Shown here piece by piece: positions 51,701-60,435 of a stretch of 64,000 bases of DNA. Origin of the DNA: an uncultured Planctomycetaceae bacterium. GTDB taxonomy: Bacteria > Planctomycetota > Planctomycetia > Planctomycetales > Planctomycetaceae. The stretch covers positions 1-64,000 of the forward strand of contig CALSLT010000038.1 of NCBI GenBank assembly GCA_943787265.1. The letters run 5' to 3'. The notes under the pieces were generated by a model, which saw only the letters and a program-made list of their open reading frames with translations, was not told the origin of the DNA and did no database searches. Made by a program: the position numbers and the translations under genes. The stretch's first letter is position 1. Every line of letters starts with the position of its first letter.

Positions 51701-54355
51701 TCAGGCCTTCGATTCGACTGATGGACTGACGCCGGCGTCTTGCGATCCGGATGCGTCTTCAGAGTCATCCGTCGATGTTTCTGCTGTCTCCGGTCGTTCG
51801 CCGGTCGATTCCGAGATCGCTGCCATTGAACTTGCAGCCTCACCAGCAGGGGCTGGATCGCCGGGAGGCTTCAGAATGCCGAGGCGACCTTCGTAATAGA
51901 GCACGAGGAAGGCTGGTACCAGAATCGGCCTGACGACAAACGTGTCGAGCAACACTCCGAATGCCAGTGCGAATCCGAGTTGATGCATGCCGGCAAGCGT
52001 TCCAGCCAACAGCGACGAGAACGTTCCAGCCATAATGATTCCGCAACTGGAAATGATGCTTCCAGTACGTGTGAGTGCGATCGCCACGCCCTTGACCGGT
52101 CCGTGAGTAACCTGCTCCTCGCGAATTCGAGTCATCAGGAAAATATTGTAGTCCTCGCCGACCGCGATCAGGATCGTGAAGAGGAAGGTTGGCACTTTCC
52201 AGTCGAGACCTGCAAAGCCAGAGGGGTCCAACGCAAAGAAAAAGGTGAACGTTGCTCCAAGTGTCACGAGATAGCTGAAGAACACGCTGACAATCAGGTA
52301 AACCGGAATCGTTACCTGGCGGAGAAGCGCGACGAGAATCAGGAAGATCCCCATGAGGACCATGCCGTCGACAACTCGCTGGTCACGGTCGGTGACTGTT
52401 TTGAGATCTCGGATGCTCGCCGTAGGCCCAATGCCGTAAACGTCGAGTTTTGCATCCGACGACAGGAACTTGCGGGCCTCAGCCAGGACGTCTTCTTTCA
52501 ATTCGACGAATTGACGGATGCTGTCTCGCGCGAACGGATCGTTGGATGAAACAAAGTCGATCTGCGTCATTGAGCCGTTAAATGATTCCGTGTTGCTGAC
52601 GTAGTGCTCTCTCGCCTTGTGAAGTGTGAGTTTTCGCAACGACATCGCCTCTAGCTTTTGGGCAAAAGTTAAGGGCGACGCAGTTGTGTCCTGCTCGGCG
52701 GCGTTTTGCGCTCTTTCAATGGCAATGCCAAAGGGATGGACCACGCTGCGAATATCCGCCAGGTCCAGCTCGTCCTTTCGTTCGTAGAGTGACTCCACAA
52801 GCTTGTTGATGAATTCCCGACTTTCCTCTTCGTCGAAGTTCATTTCCGGATTGTGCAGTAGCAATGTGACCGGCCCGGCGATTCCGTCTGGATAGTGCTT
52901 CTGGATAGCTTTTGCTCCGAGAACACTGGTCGTGTCCTGCGGGAGTTCTGACAACAGGCCGTAGCTGAGATTGTCAAAGCACACGATGGCGACCACCGAG
53001 AAGGGCAACATCAGAGCGATGCTCAACGTCAGCACGAACGCCGGTTTCTCCAGAATGACCTCACTTGTTTTCTGCCAGATTGCTTGGAAGACGTTCTTGC
53101 GAAGCAGCGACGCCATTAGACCAGTTGCGGATACCCAGCCGCCCGAGCTTTGCACTCGCCGCGTGGCCACGTGCGGCCAGAATGACCACCGACCTGCAAG
53201 TCGCAGCAGTGCGGGGGTAAACGTCAGGGACGCAATTAGGACAATGACGAGGCCAATGGTGATGGCGATGCCCGCCTGCCTGAACTTGCCGAAGTCGGCG
53301 AAGATCATCATCCCGATTCCGCAGATCACGGTTCCAGCACTGGCGACAAGGGCTTCACCGACTTTTGCGATCGATCCGGAGACTGCTTCTGCCGTTTCGA
53401 TTTCGTCGTCGAGTTCTTCTTTAAAGCGAGCGATTAGAAAAAGGCAGTAGTCGACTCCGGCGCCGTAGCACAGCACCTTGACGTAAACTTCGATCCCATT
53501 GAAAAGAGACAGGATTCCGTGTTCTGCCAGAATAGTAAGGAGTGCCAGCGAGAATTCTGTCGCGACCGCCACAGTGGCAAGTGGGATTATCGCAAGAACG
53601 GGGGCTCGATAAATGAGCAGCAGCAGGGCGACCACAAGAATTACGGTCCAAAGTTCCGTTGCCTTTGAGCTTTCTGTCGCCGCCCGCAGCATGTCACGAC
53701 CGACCGTCGCGGAGCCGCTCAGGGCCAATTCAAGGCCAGGAGGGACTGGACTTTTTCCGCTGGCATCTTTCTGATGAAGCTCACCATCTCGTTCGATCAG
53801 GTCGGCGATTGCGTCAATCAGCGGGATGTTTTTGGCGTTAAAGAATTCAGTTTTTAGATTGATGACGACCATGGTCGCCGTGCCGTCTGAGCTATCGAGA
53901 ATCTTCTGCCAGCCGGTTGTCGCAAAAGTCTTAATTTTCTTATCAATGGTCTCTTCATCTGACTCAGAAGCTTCGCCAGGATCAGCCGACGCAGTTTCCT
54001 GGTCATCTGGCGTTGGTTGCGAGCTGGGTTCTGGGAGACCGATTCTTTCAACGATCGCGACAAGGCGTGGCTTCAGAACATCGACAATGAAGTCGCGGTC
54101 CTGTTCGTTGAGCTTGGTACGCTCGCGGCGAACGACCAGCGCGATGTTACTTGCGAATGGTTCGCCCCAAGCCTCTTCGTATTGCCGCTCACCAGCCAGA
54201 CTTGGCATTTCGTCGGGGAGGAAGGCGAATTCGCCTTCTTCGATGACGTCCTGCCAGTTTGGTGCGGAAAGCTTCAACGCAACCAGCGCAATCACCCAGC
54301 CGAGCAGGATTGCTGGCCAAAGGCGAATTACAGAGTTGCCTAGAAGTCGGTACAT
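51701..54355 (-). CDS. MMPL/RND-type transporter
   Basis: 884 residues with two repeats of one helix, a large periplasmic loop and five helices. VILVVALLLLIYRAPVLAIIP and CYGAGVDYCLFLIARF in the first half, and VGEDYNIFLMTRIREEQ in the second, are the proton-relay TM4/TM10-like segments of MMPL exporters; the Asp in VDY and EDY are the relay residues. Relatives export lipids, hopanoids or siderophores. The last 50 residues are polar and acidic. ATG at 54355. It has no adaptor or channel nearby. Confidence 0.86.
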   Translation of the reverse strand: MYRLLGNSVIRLWPAILLGWVIALVALKLSAPNWQDVIEEGEFAFLPDEMPSLAGERQYEEAWGEPFASNIALVVRRERTKLNEQDRDFIVDVLKPRLVAIVERIGLPEPSSQPTPDDQETASADPGEASESDEETIDKKIKTFATTGWQKILDSSDGTATMVVINLKTEFFNAKNIPLIDAIADLIERDGELHQKDASGKSPVPPGLELALSGSATVGRDMLRAATESSKATELWTVILVVALLLLIYRAPVLAIIPLATVAVATEFSLALLTILAEHGILSLFNGIEVYVKVLCYGAGVDYCLFLIARFKEELDDEIETAEAVSGSIAKVGEALVASAGTVICGIGMMIFADFGKFRQAGIAITIGLVIVLIASLTFTPALLRLAGRWSFWPHVATRRVQSSGGWVSATGLMASLLRKNVFQAIWQKTSEVILEKPAFVLTLSIALMLPFSVVAIVCFDNLSYGLLSELPQDTTSVLGAKAIQKHYPDGIAGPVTLLLHNPEMNFDEEESREFINKLVESLYERKDELDLADIRSVVHPFGIAIERAQNAAEQDTTASPLTFAQKLEAMSLRKLTLHKAREHYVSNTESFNGSMTQIDFVSSNDPFARDSIRQFVELKEDVLAEARKFLSSDAKLDVYGIGPTASIRDLKTVTDRDQRVVDGMVLMGIFLILVALLRQVTIPVYLIVSVFFSYLVTLGATFTFFFALDPSGFAGLDWKVPTFLFTILIAVGEDYNIFLMTRIREEQVTHGPVKGVAIALTRTGSIISSCGIIMAGTFSSLLAGTLAGMHQLGFALAFGVLLDTFVVRPILVPAFLVLYYEGRLGILKPPGDPAPAGEAASSMAAISESTGERPETAETSTDDSEDASGSQDAGVSPSVESKA

Positions 54356-54946
54356 ATTTCAAAAACTAAAATGGCAAAAGAAATCAGTCGCCATCCCGAT
54401 ATCAGGAGTTGCTGGCCTGAAAGACTGCGAAGAGTTGCTCGGCGTGACTGTAACTCTGCCTGCAAACGGCCGTTCCAAAACTTAGAACATCTGTACGTGA
54501 AGCAGGCGTCACAGAGGGTTTCAGAGAATACCCGTGGATGTTTGCAGTCTCAACCAACTGTTGCGAAAAGACTTCCGGCAACTGATGCAAGAGTCTGGAT
54601 GCTTAAGACAGGTAGACTCTAACGGCAAAGATGACCGTAATGGTGACAGAACTTTGACAGAAGTTTGACCCGGACCTGACAGCCGAAAGTTCGATACTCA
54701 CTTATAATCCGCCGCATCAAATGACCGCTTTGTGACCCAGGGATGGCTGTTGAGGCGTTCAAAGAGCTTCTCGCATTGAACTGCTGACTTCTGCTTGCGT
54801 TTTTCAGGTGCCCGCTGACTTCAGCGAACAGAATGCATGCGAATCGTGACGTTGGCCAGTTTTCGGCGAATGCAATTCCTACTGGGGCAGGGAGGTCCAG
54901 AGCGTGGAAATTCCACGCCTGTTATCAATTCCCGAGGAGATAAATT
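54356..54946. promoter_or_regulatory. Long upstream region of the desaturase gene
   Basis: 591 bases without a credible gene. TATAAT lies around 54702-54707, but no well-placed -35 sequence precedes it. GAGGAGA at 54934-54940 is the ribosome-binding site of the desaturase GTG start. Small open frames in both directions here lack any family resemblance and are ignored. If the TATAAT were the promoter, the leader would be about 240 bases long. Confidence 0.3.
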
Positions 54947-55942
54947 GTGAGTGTTGAATCACCGCTGACAACGGATAAGGCAGATGGGGAAGTGGCTGAG
55001 TCGCCTCTCGCCAATCCACAAATCGTTACGCCTGCTGTCGACGAAAAGTCGACGGTGAAAGGCGGCCGCAAGCCGATTGCTCATCCGATTCCGACTCGTT
55101 TTCGAGATCGTTTTCCGAACGGTTTGAACTACACCAACTTCACCTGGATGCTCGTGATGCATACCGGTGCCGTTGCTTCGCTGTTTTACTTTTCGTGGAC
55201 GGGACTTGCCATTTGTGCTGTCCTCCACTTCGTAACTGCTTGTCTCGGTGTCACGCTGGGATACCACCGTCTGCTGACACATGGAAGTTTCAAAGTTCCG
55301 AAGCCGGTCGAGTACTTCTTCTCGGTCTGCGGAATGCTTTCCGCTGAAGGCTCACCTATTTTCTGGGTCGCGACTCATCGCAAGCATCACGTGTTGTCCG
55401 ATTTGCCGGGCGATCCGCATTCGCCAAACGATGGATTCTGGTGGTCGCACATTCTGTGGTTCAAGCCGCGAGTTCTGAAAGAAGATGAAGAGGCACTCTT
55501 CGCACGTTGGGCACCGGATATGTGGAAAGACCCGTGGCACCGAGTGTTCGACAAGATCTTCCCGGTCTTCACGATCCTGTTGGGAATCGGCCTGTTCATC
55601 ATCGGTGAGGCAATGGAACCTGGCTTCGGCTGGTCACTCGCTCTATGGGGCGTTTGTATGCGAGCGGTCCTTTGTTACCACAGCACCTGGTTCGTTAACT
55701 CGGCAACTCATATCTGGGGCTACCGCAACTACGAAACGACAGATCGTTCACGAAACCTGTGGTGGGTTGCTCTGGCCAGTTATGGCGAAGGCTGGCACAA
55801 CAACCATCACGCGCATCAGCGGTTGGCTCGACACGGGCACCGTTGGTGGGAAGTCGATGTCACTTGGATGGTCATTCGCACGCTGCAGATTCTTGGCATC
55901 GCGACCAACGTCCAGGACAAAATTCCTGAGCAGACGAATTGA
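54947..55942 (+). CDS. Acyl-CoA/acyl-lipid desaturase (delta-9 type)
   Basis: 331 residues from GTG at 54947, with GAGGAGA 6 bases upstream. The three histidine boxes of membrane desaturases are present: HRLLTH (Hx4H), HRKHH and HNNHHAH. Four hydrophobic helices surround them (for example LVMHTGAVASLFYFSWTG and VFTILLGIGLFIIGEAM). It introduces a double bond into fatty acyl chains using a di-iron site in the membrane. The N-terminal 50 residues are polar and variable. Electron partners are not adjacent. A terminator follows at 55985. Confidence 0.92.
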   Translation: MSVESPLTTDKADGEVAESPLANPQIVTPAVDEKSTVKGGRKPIAHPIPTRFRDRFPNGLNYTNFTWMLVMHTGAVASLFYFSWTGLAICAVLHFVTACLGVTLGYHRLLTHGSFKVPKPVEYFFSVCGMLSAEGSPIFWVATHRKHHVLSDLPGDPHSPNDGFWWSHILWFKPRVLKEDEEALFARWAPDMWKDPWHRVFDKIFPVFTILLGIGLFIIGEAMEPGFGWSLALWGVCMRAVLCYHSTWFVNSATHIWGYRNYETTDRSRNLWWVALASYGEGWHNNHHAHQRLARHGHRWWEVDVTWMVIRTLQILGIATNVQDKIPEQTN

Positions 55943-55984
55943 TCTGCTGCGAGTGTTTCCTTGCTGAATTTGATCTACGATCAG

Positions 55985-56017
55985 GCCTGACATTTCCATT
56001 GAGGTGTCAGGCTTTTT
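55985..56017 (+). terminator. Rho-independent terminator
   Basis: GCCTGACA and TGTCAGGC pair over 8 bases around a 12-base loop, followed by five T. It lies about 40 bases after the desaturase stop. Confidence 0.85.
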
Positions 56018-56122
56018 CTATGCCGATTTAGTTTCACGAGACAGTTTGTTTCGCGGCTGCGATGTCGCAGCGTCTACAGTTTCGAACTTTTCCCAGGTCA
56101 GTCTCAGAACGCGAACGGGTTC

Positions 56123-56896
56123 ATGTCAGAAGCTACTCCAACCTCCACGGCCGTTATTCAGGTCCAGGGATTGAGCTACTCGTATGGCGACGGGCGGGGC
56201 GTGCTTTCGGATGTTGAATTCAATGTCTCGGAGGGCGAGCGAGTCGGCCTTGTCGGGCCCAGCGGAGCGGGCAAGTCCACATTGCTGATGCATCTGAACG
56301 GGCTGCTTCCGGATCGCCTGCCTGTTGATTCAGATCGCGCATCGGTGGTCGTATCGGGCGTTCCGATTCGGAAGTCGTCGGTGTCCGAGGTTCGTCGACG
56401 GGTTGGTTTCGTTTTTCAGGACCCGGACGACCAGCTGTTTTGCCCGACCGTTCGAGAAGATGTCGGATTTGGGCCGTTGAATCTGGGACTCTCACGTGAC
56501 GAGGTGTTTCAGCGGATAGCAGAGAGTTTGGAAATGGTTGGCTTGGGCGGATTCGAAAATCGCAGCACACTGCAACTCAGCACGGGCGAACGTAAACGCG
56601 TTTGCCTCGCAGGTGTCCTGGCGTGCCATCCGGAAGTTCTGGTACTCGACGAACCGTTTGCGAATCTGGATCCGCGGGCTCGCCGTGCACTGGTCGACGT
56701 TCTTCGAGAATTCGCAGGTGCTCAGGTTATCGCGACGCACGATCTGGAGTTCGTGGTCGAGTTGTGCGATCGGGTCATTATTCTGGATGAAGGGGAAATT
56801 AAGGCGGACGGGCCTGTTCGAAATGTCCTATCGGACGAAGTGCTTATTCGAAAGCACGGCCTGGAAGTGCCGTGGGAGCTGCGGGCCAGAACTTAG
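56123..56896 (+). CDS. CbiO/EcfA-type ABC ATPase
   Basis: 257 residues. Walker A is GPSGAGKSTL, the Q-loop VFQDPDDQLFCPTVREDVGF is characteristic of cobalt/nickel and vitamin (ECF) ATPases, the signature is LSTGERKRV, Walker B is LVLDEPFANLD and the switch His is ATHDL. It would power a permease made of a transmembrane T unit and a substrate-binding S unit, but no such gene lies next to it. The neighbours are a desaturase and a DUF1559 protein. The partner is probably elsewhere on the chromosome. ATG at 56123. The 288 bp after it contain no credible gene. Confidence 0.85.
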   Translation: MSEATPTSTAVIQVQGLSYSYGDGRGVLSDVEFNVSEGERVGLVGPSGAGKSTLLMHLNGLLPDRLPVDSDRASVVVSGVPIRKSSVSEVRRRVGFVFQDPDDQLFCPTVREDVGFGPLNLGLSRDEVFQRIAESLEMVGLGGFENRSTLQLSTGERKRVCLAGVLACHPEVLVLDEPFANLDPRARRALVDVLREFAGAQVIATHDLEFVVELCDRVIILDEGEIKADGPVRNVLSDEVLIRKHGLEVPWELRART

Positions 56897-57184
56897 TATC
56901 TGGTCGTGAGGCAATGGTTTCATTGCCCTTTTCCTCCCGTCTATGACGATTTGAGAACCGGGGTTCTCACTGACCTGCGGCTGCGAGCACAATTCGGGCG
57001 GGCTGAATGCCTGTGTGGAGTAGAGTTGCCCAGCGGAATTGCAGAGATTCTCGTACAGCGTTTCATCGTCGAGCATCGGTTGTAGCGGGAACCCGGATTG
57101 CGACGGTTGCGTCAAAGGAATTGGCCGCCGCGTACGTCTGCTGCCCTGAGAGGCTTAGCGAATTCTCAATTGTCGAGTGGAATC

Positions 57185-58303
57185 ATGGTTCGTTGTAAAA
57201 ATCGGCGAGGCTTCACGCTGATCGAACTGCTGGTCGTCATCGCGGTGATCGCGGTGCTGGTCGCGTTGTTGCTGCCTGCCGTGCAGCAGGCTCGAGAACG
57301 CGCTCGTTCCATTCAGTGCATGAACAATTTGAAGCAGATCGGCCTCGCTCTTCACAACTACGAATCGACGCATTCGATTTTTCCACCAAGTTTCGTTCGA
57401 CAGGAAGATGGCAACCCGCCTTCTCCACCGCCTTTGAATGATCCACTGCGATATCGAAGCCATTGGACTGGCTATCATTTGCTGCTGCCGTACCTCGGCG
57501 AGTCGAACCTTCATGGCGAGTACGATTTCGAAGGTACGTGGCTCAGCAGCATGTCCAATTCTGATGACCGAGATCATTGGCTGCTCAACCGAACGGTGAT
57601 CAACGGCTTGATGTGTCCGAGTGTCCCTCACAAATCAGATCAGGTTGGCGAGACCAGCGTTCCCGGAAGCTCGCTTCACTGGATGTCGGGGGCGGTGACT
57701 GACTACGCCTTCTGTCACGGCATGGACATCTTGAAAGCTCTGCCGGGAAGTGGCGAAGCGTCATGCCCCGGGGGATTGCGACATTATTGGGACAGTTGGC
57801 CGGCATCTACTCGAGGAGCATTTGGCTACAACAGCACATGCCGCTTGTCCAATCTGACCGACGGTGGATCTCAGACGATTTTCATGGGCGAGAAAGCGGG
57901 TGCCAGGCTGACGTTCGGCACGGGATCAGGAGCGTCGCCAAGAACGAGAGTCGAGTATCCCTGGGCGATGGCCGCCGTGCTTTACTTCGCCGCGACGGGC
58001 AATTCTGCCAATGACACCGTGTGGCTGGCTGGGCCGTTTGCAGCAACAAGAGATCTTCGACTACCAAACTGTCCTGCAGATTCTCCGGCTCTCGGAGTTC
58101 CGTTTCCGATGAATCCTCGGCCAGTCAAAGTTCCGGTGACCGGCGACGAACGATCGCTTTATTCGTTCCAGTCTCATCACACTCAAGGTGCTTGGTTTCT
58201 GATGGGGGACGGCGGAACGAAGTTTGTCAGCGAGACAATCGATCAGTCAGTCTACGAAGCACTTTCGACAATCGCTGGCAACGAGACGGTATCGGAGCTG
58301 TGA
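57185..58303 (+). CDS. DUF1559 protein with prepilin-type N-terminus
   Basis: 372 residues from the ATG at 57185; longer upstream readings are rejected. The N-terminus RRGFTLIELLVVIAVIAVLV is a class III signal: cleavage after the Gly, a Glu at the fifth mature position, then a helix. NLKQIGLALHNYESTH and a C-terminal HHTQGAWFLMGDGGTKFVSE are the DUF1559 marks. The family is expanded in planctomycetes and is thought to form type II-secretion- or pilus-like surface structures. It is followed 5 bp later by a small lipoprotein, a common pairing. Confidence 0.92.
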   Translation: MVRCKNRRGFTLIELLVVIAVIAVLVALLLPAVQQARERARSIQCMNNLKQIGLALHNYESTHSIFPPSFVRQEDGNPPSPPPLNDPLRYRSHWTGYHLLLPYLGESNLHGEYDFEGTWLSSMSNSDDRDHWLLNRTVINGLMCPSVPHKSDQVGETSVPGSSLHWMSGAVTDYAFCHGMDILKALPGSGEASCPGGLRHYWDSWPASTRGAFGYNSTCRLSNLTDGGSQTIFMGEKAGARLTFGTGSGASPRTRVEYPWAMAAVLYFAATGNSANDTVWLAGPFAATRDLRLPNCPADSPALGVPFPMNPRPVKVPVTGDERSLYSFQSHHTQGAWFLMGDGGTKFVSETIDQSVYEALSTIAGNETVSEL

Positions 58304-58308
58304 GCTGT

Positions 58309-58761
58309 ATGGCAGACTTCTTTCAAAGTGTTGCTGACACGCGAGTTCTCAAACTTCGAGAGACACGCTTGCACCGAATACTTCCCTTGCTGGCAATGGC
58401 CGCCGTGCTGATGGCTGGTTGCGACAGTGCCGGAGATTCGGTGTCGTTCAACGGGAATGTGCGGCTCGATGGTGTTCCGATTCCTGCCGAAATCCAGATT
58501 GAACAACTTGATGCCGATGGAAATCGCGTCGGGCGTTCCGCGATCGCCTACGCGGACAACAACGGAGATTTTTCAGCAGTCATCGAGCCAGCGGACGGTA
58601 CTTCCAGGCCGCTTGACTGCCGGATTGTCGTTCGGGGCTCCGAAGTCACGAGCAGTGGGCAGCTTTCGGCCTTCGACGAAAACACCGGGCCTCCGAAAGC
58701 GACTCGCCTGAAACGAGCGATTCAGGACGGTGATTCGCTGGCCATACTGCTGACGCGGTAG
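58309..58761 (+). CDS. Small lipoprotein paired with the DUF1559 protein
   Basis: 150 residues from the ATG at 58309. The signal helix (LPLLAMAAVLMAGC) ends in a lipobox Cys near residue 38. The rest is a beta-rich domain (VSFNGNVRLDGVPIPAEIQI) like the carboxypeptidase-regulatory or transthyretin-type domains seen in such partners. It is probably anchored in a membrane facing the periplasm. It is in one transcript with the DUF1559 gene, since only 5 bp separate them. Function unknown. Confidence 0.8.
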   Translation: MADFFQSVADTRVLKLRETRLHRILPLLAMAAVLMAGCDSAGDSVSFNGNVRLDGVPIPAEIQIEQLDADGNRVGRSAIAYADNNGDFSAVIEPADGTSRPLDCRIVVRGSEVTSSGQLSAFDENTGPPKATRLKRAIQDGDSLAILLTR

Positions 58762-58787
58762 CAGACGTCGTTGCTGACGACACTTCG

Positions 58788-60128
58788 TTAGCGAAGCTGT
58801 TGTCGGTTGACGCTTGAGAATGTCCGCTCCTGTCGCCCCTCGGTATGGGCTGTCCTTGCAACGCGAAGTAGCGGAGCAGAATCAGGTGGAACAAGGTGTG
58901 CAAGCCTTGGCCTGAACACCACTCCGAGAACGAGCGGCAGATACCACATCACATAGATTCCGCCGTGTTGTGGGTACCAAAGTTGAGTGGCAACAACGAT
59001 GGCGGCTGAGTGTGCCATAAGATGTTCGATTGATTTCTTGCGAGGAAAAATCGTCATCAGAATGACGCCCACAAGAAATACAGCCATGACCGGAAGGCGA
59101 TAGACGGGGCTGATGGCTGCCCAGAATCCGACGCCCTCGCCGTTCTGAAACTGAAGAATGCTCCAATCGATCGAACCAATCATCTGTCTGATGAACGACT
59201 GGCTGTCCGCGGCTGTCAGTGCCAGTGTCCCGATAAGGACTGATGCGACAATACCTAGCGCCGCGACAAAACGGATGGATCCCTGACGCCCGTAAAAGGC
59301 GACCCAAAGTGGCAATAGAAAGGCCGGGAAGAACACTGTCCCACAGGCAAGTCCCATCAGGCCGCCAGCGATCATTGGCTTGTAGTAGAAGGCCAACGAA
59401 CAGATGACCAAAGCGGCCGGCAGGACGTGGTCGACATTGCTGACTTGATAGGCAGTGCTCGGCAACAGCAGGTACATCGTCGCCATGCCCACCCCTAATC
59501 GGATATCACCAAGGTGGCGTTTTCCGAGATAGATAAGCCCAATGATGACTGCAAGGTGCGACAGACCGGCGATGATCCGCGCGGCGATAAGTTCTGCGGA
59601 AACGACACGGCCCGAGTTGTGAGCAACAAGCCGAGCAGGCGCCACCGCAGTTGTTGCCGTAATCAGTTTGGTGGCCGGGCCAGAGACGATCTCGGAATTT
59701 GCGCGTTCTGTCGAACCATCTTTACGACGGAGCAATTCATCGGCTCGTCGCACTGTGGCGACAGTCGAGGCGGCCGGCGGTTCGGTGGCAACTTTGGTCA
59801 CCTGAAAAGCGAACGCCGCGAAGCATAGAAATGCGAGGCCGGAAGCGTTCAGGTTCTGTTCAAGAAGCGGACGGCGTTTAAAAACCGGGTCGAGAAACAA
59901 TCGAAGCAGTAAAAGCCCGGTGCAGACGAAGAGCCAAGCATAGCCGAATGTTGGATGCGAGCTCTTCAGTAGGAGCAAGCCCGGAGAGATGCTCAACAAC
60001 AGAATCAGGTCGACATTGCGCAGTGACCAGAGTCGATTGAAGCGGAAGAAAACGGCAATGATCAAAAGTAACGACAGGTAAAACCATGTCGCTTCGTTGA
60101 CGTGATACCCTTGAAGGATGTAGTCCAT
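58788..60128 (-). CDS. Polytopic membrane protein, possibly a DUF2029/GT87-like glycosyltransferase
   Basis: 446 residues with about ten membrane helices and short polar loops. The pattern LPSTAYQVSNVDHVLPAALV followed by CSLAFYYKPMIAGGLMG, and the later WYPQHGGIYVMWYLPLVLG, resemble membrane-embedded glycosyltransferases of the C type, in which the charged residue after an early helix is catalytic. That residue could not be assigned with confidence. It might also be an O-antigen-like transporter. ATG at 60128. It ends 27 bp from the converging lipoprotein stop. Confidence 0.6.
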   Translation of the reverse strand: MDYILQGYHVNEATWFYLSLLLIIAVFFRFNRLWSLRNVDLILLLSISPGLLLLKSSHPTFGYAWLFVCTGLLLLRLFLDPVFKRRPLLEQNLNASGLAFLCFAAFAFQVTKVATEPPAASTVATVRRADELLRRKDGSTERANSEIVSGPATKLITATTAVAPARLVAHNSGRVVSAELIAARIIAGLSHLAVIIGLIYLGKRHLGDIRLGVGMATMYLLLPSTAYQVSNVDHVLPAALVICSLAFYYKPMIAGGLMGLACGTVFFPAFLLPLWVAFYGRQGSIRFVAALGIVASVLIGTLALTAADSQSFIRQMIGSIDWSILQFQNGEGVGFWAAISPVYRLPVMAVFLVGVILMTIFPRKKSIEHLMAHSAAIVVATQLWYPQHGGIYVMWYLPLVLGVVFRPRLAHLVPPDSAPLLRVARTAHTEGRQERTFSSVNRQQLR

Positions 60129-60175
60129 TCGTGGCCAGACCGATGGCGTGCAGCGCTATCGGCCGATCCTTATTT

Positions 60176-60385
60176 TTAGAGGCGAACGGTCGTCTCCAGA
60201 CGAGTTCGCCATTGACCCATTTTGTAGAGGGCAGAGTCCCAATCCACCCACGCACTTTTCAGCCAATTGGGAGCTGCGTTGACCCACAACTTCCCGCTGA
60301 ATCTCTGTAAGTTACGATGTTTCACGAGGTTGGCAATAGTCGTGGTACGCTCGGCTGCGGAATTCTGCGGGCTTTTGCCTCTCAT
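60176..60385 (-). CDS. Possible small protein, very uncertain
   Basis: A 70-codon reading from the ATG at 60385 ends in ALYKMGQWRTRLETTVRL at 60176. It has Trp and basic residues and lies on the strand of the membrane protein, 48 bp upstream. No family or ribosome-binding site supports it, and it occupies the likely promoter area of the next rightward gene. It may be noise; it is listed because the 60129-60435 gap otherwise holds nothing recognisable. Confidence 0.2.
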   Translation of the reverse strand: MRGKSPQNSAAERTTTIANLVKHRNLQRFSGKLWVNAAPNWLKSAWVDWDSALYKMGQWRTRLETTVRL

Positions 60386-60435
60386 TTTTCGTGAACAACT
60401 CAACCGCCACGAAGCGATTGGGCCGGTTCATCGTT

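Noticed and set aside
54371..54622. Small frames on both strands before the desaturase gene
   Set aside because: They have no ribosome-binding site or family resemblance and skewed composition.
56828..57115. 95-codon reading on the minus strand after the CbiO-type gene
   Set aside because: It overlaps the ABC ATPase C-terminus, has no ribosome-binding site and no recognised family, so it is treated as noise.
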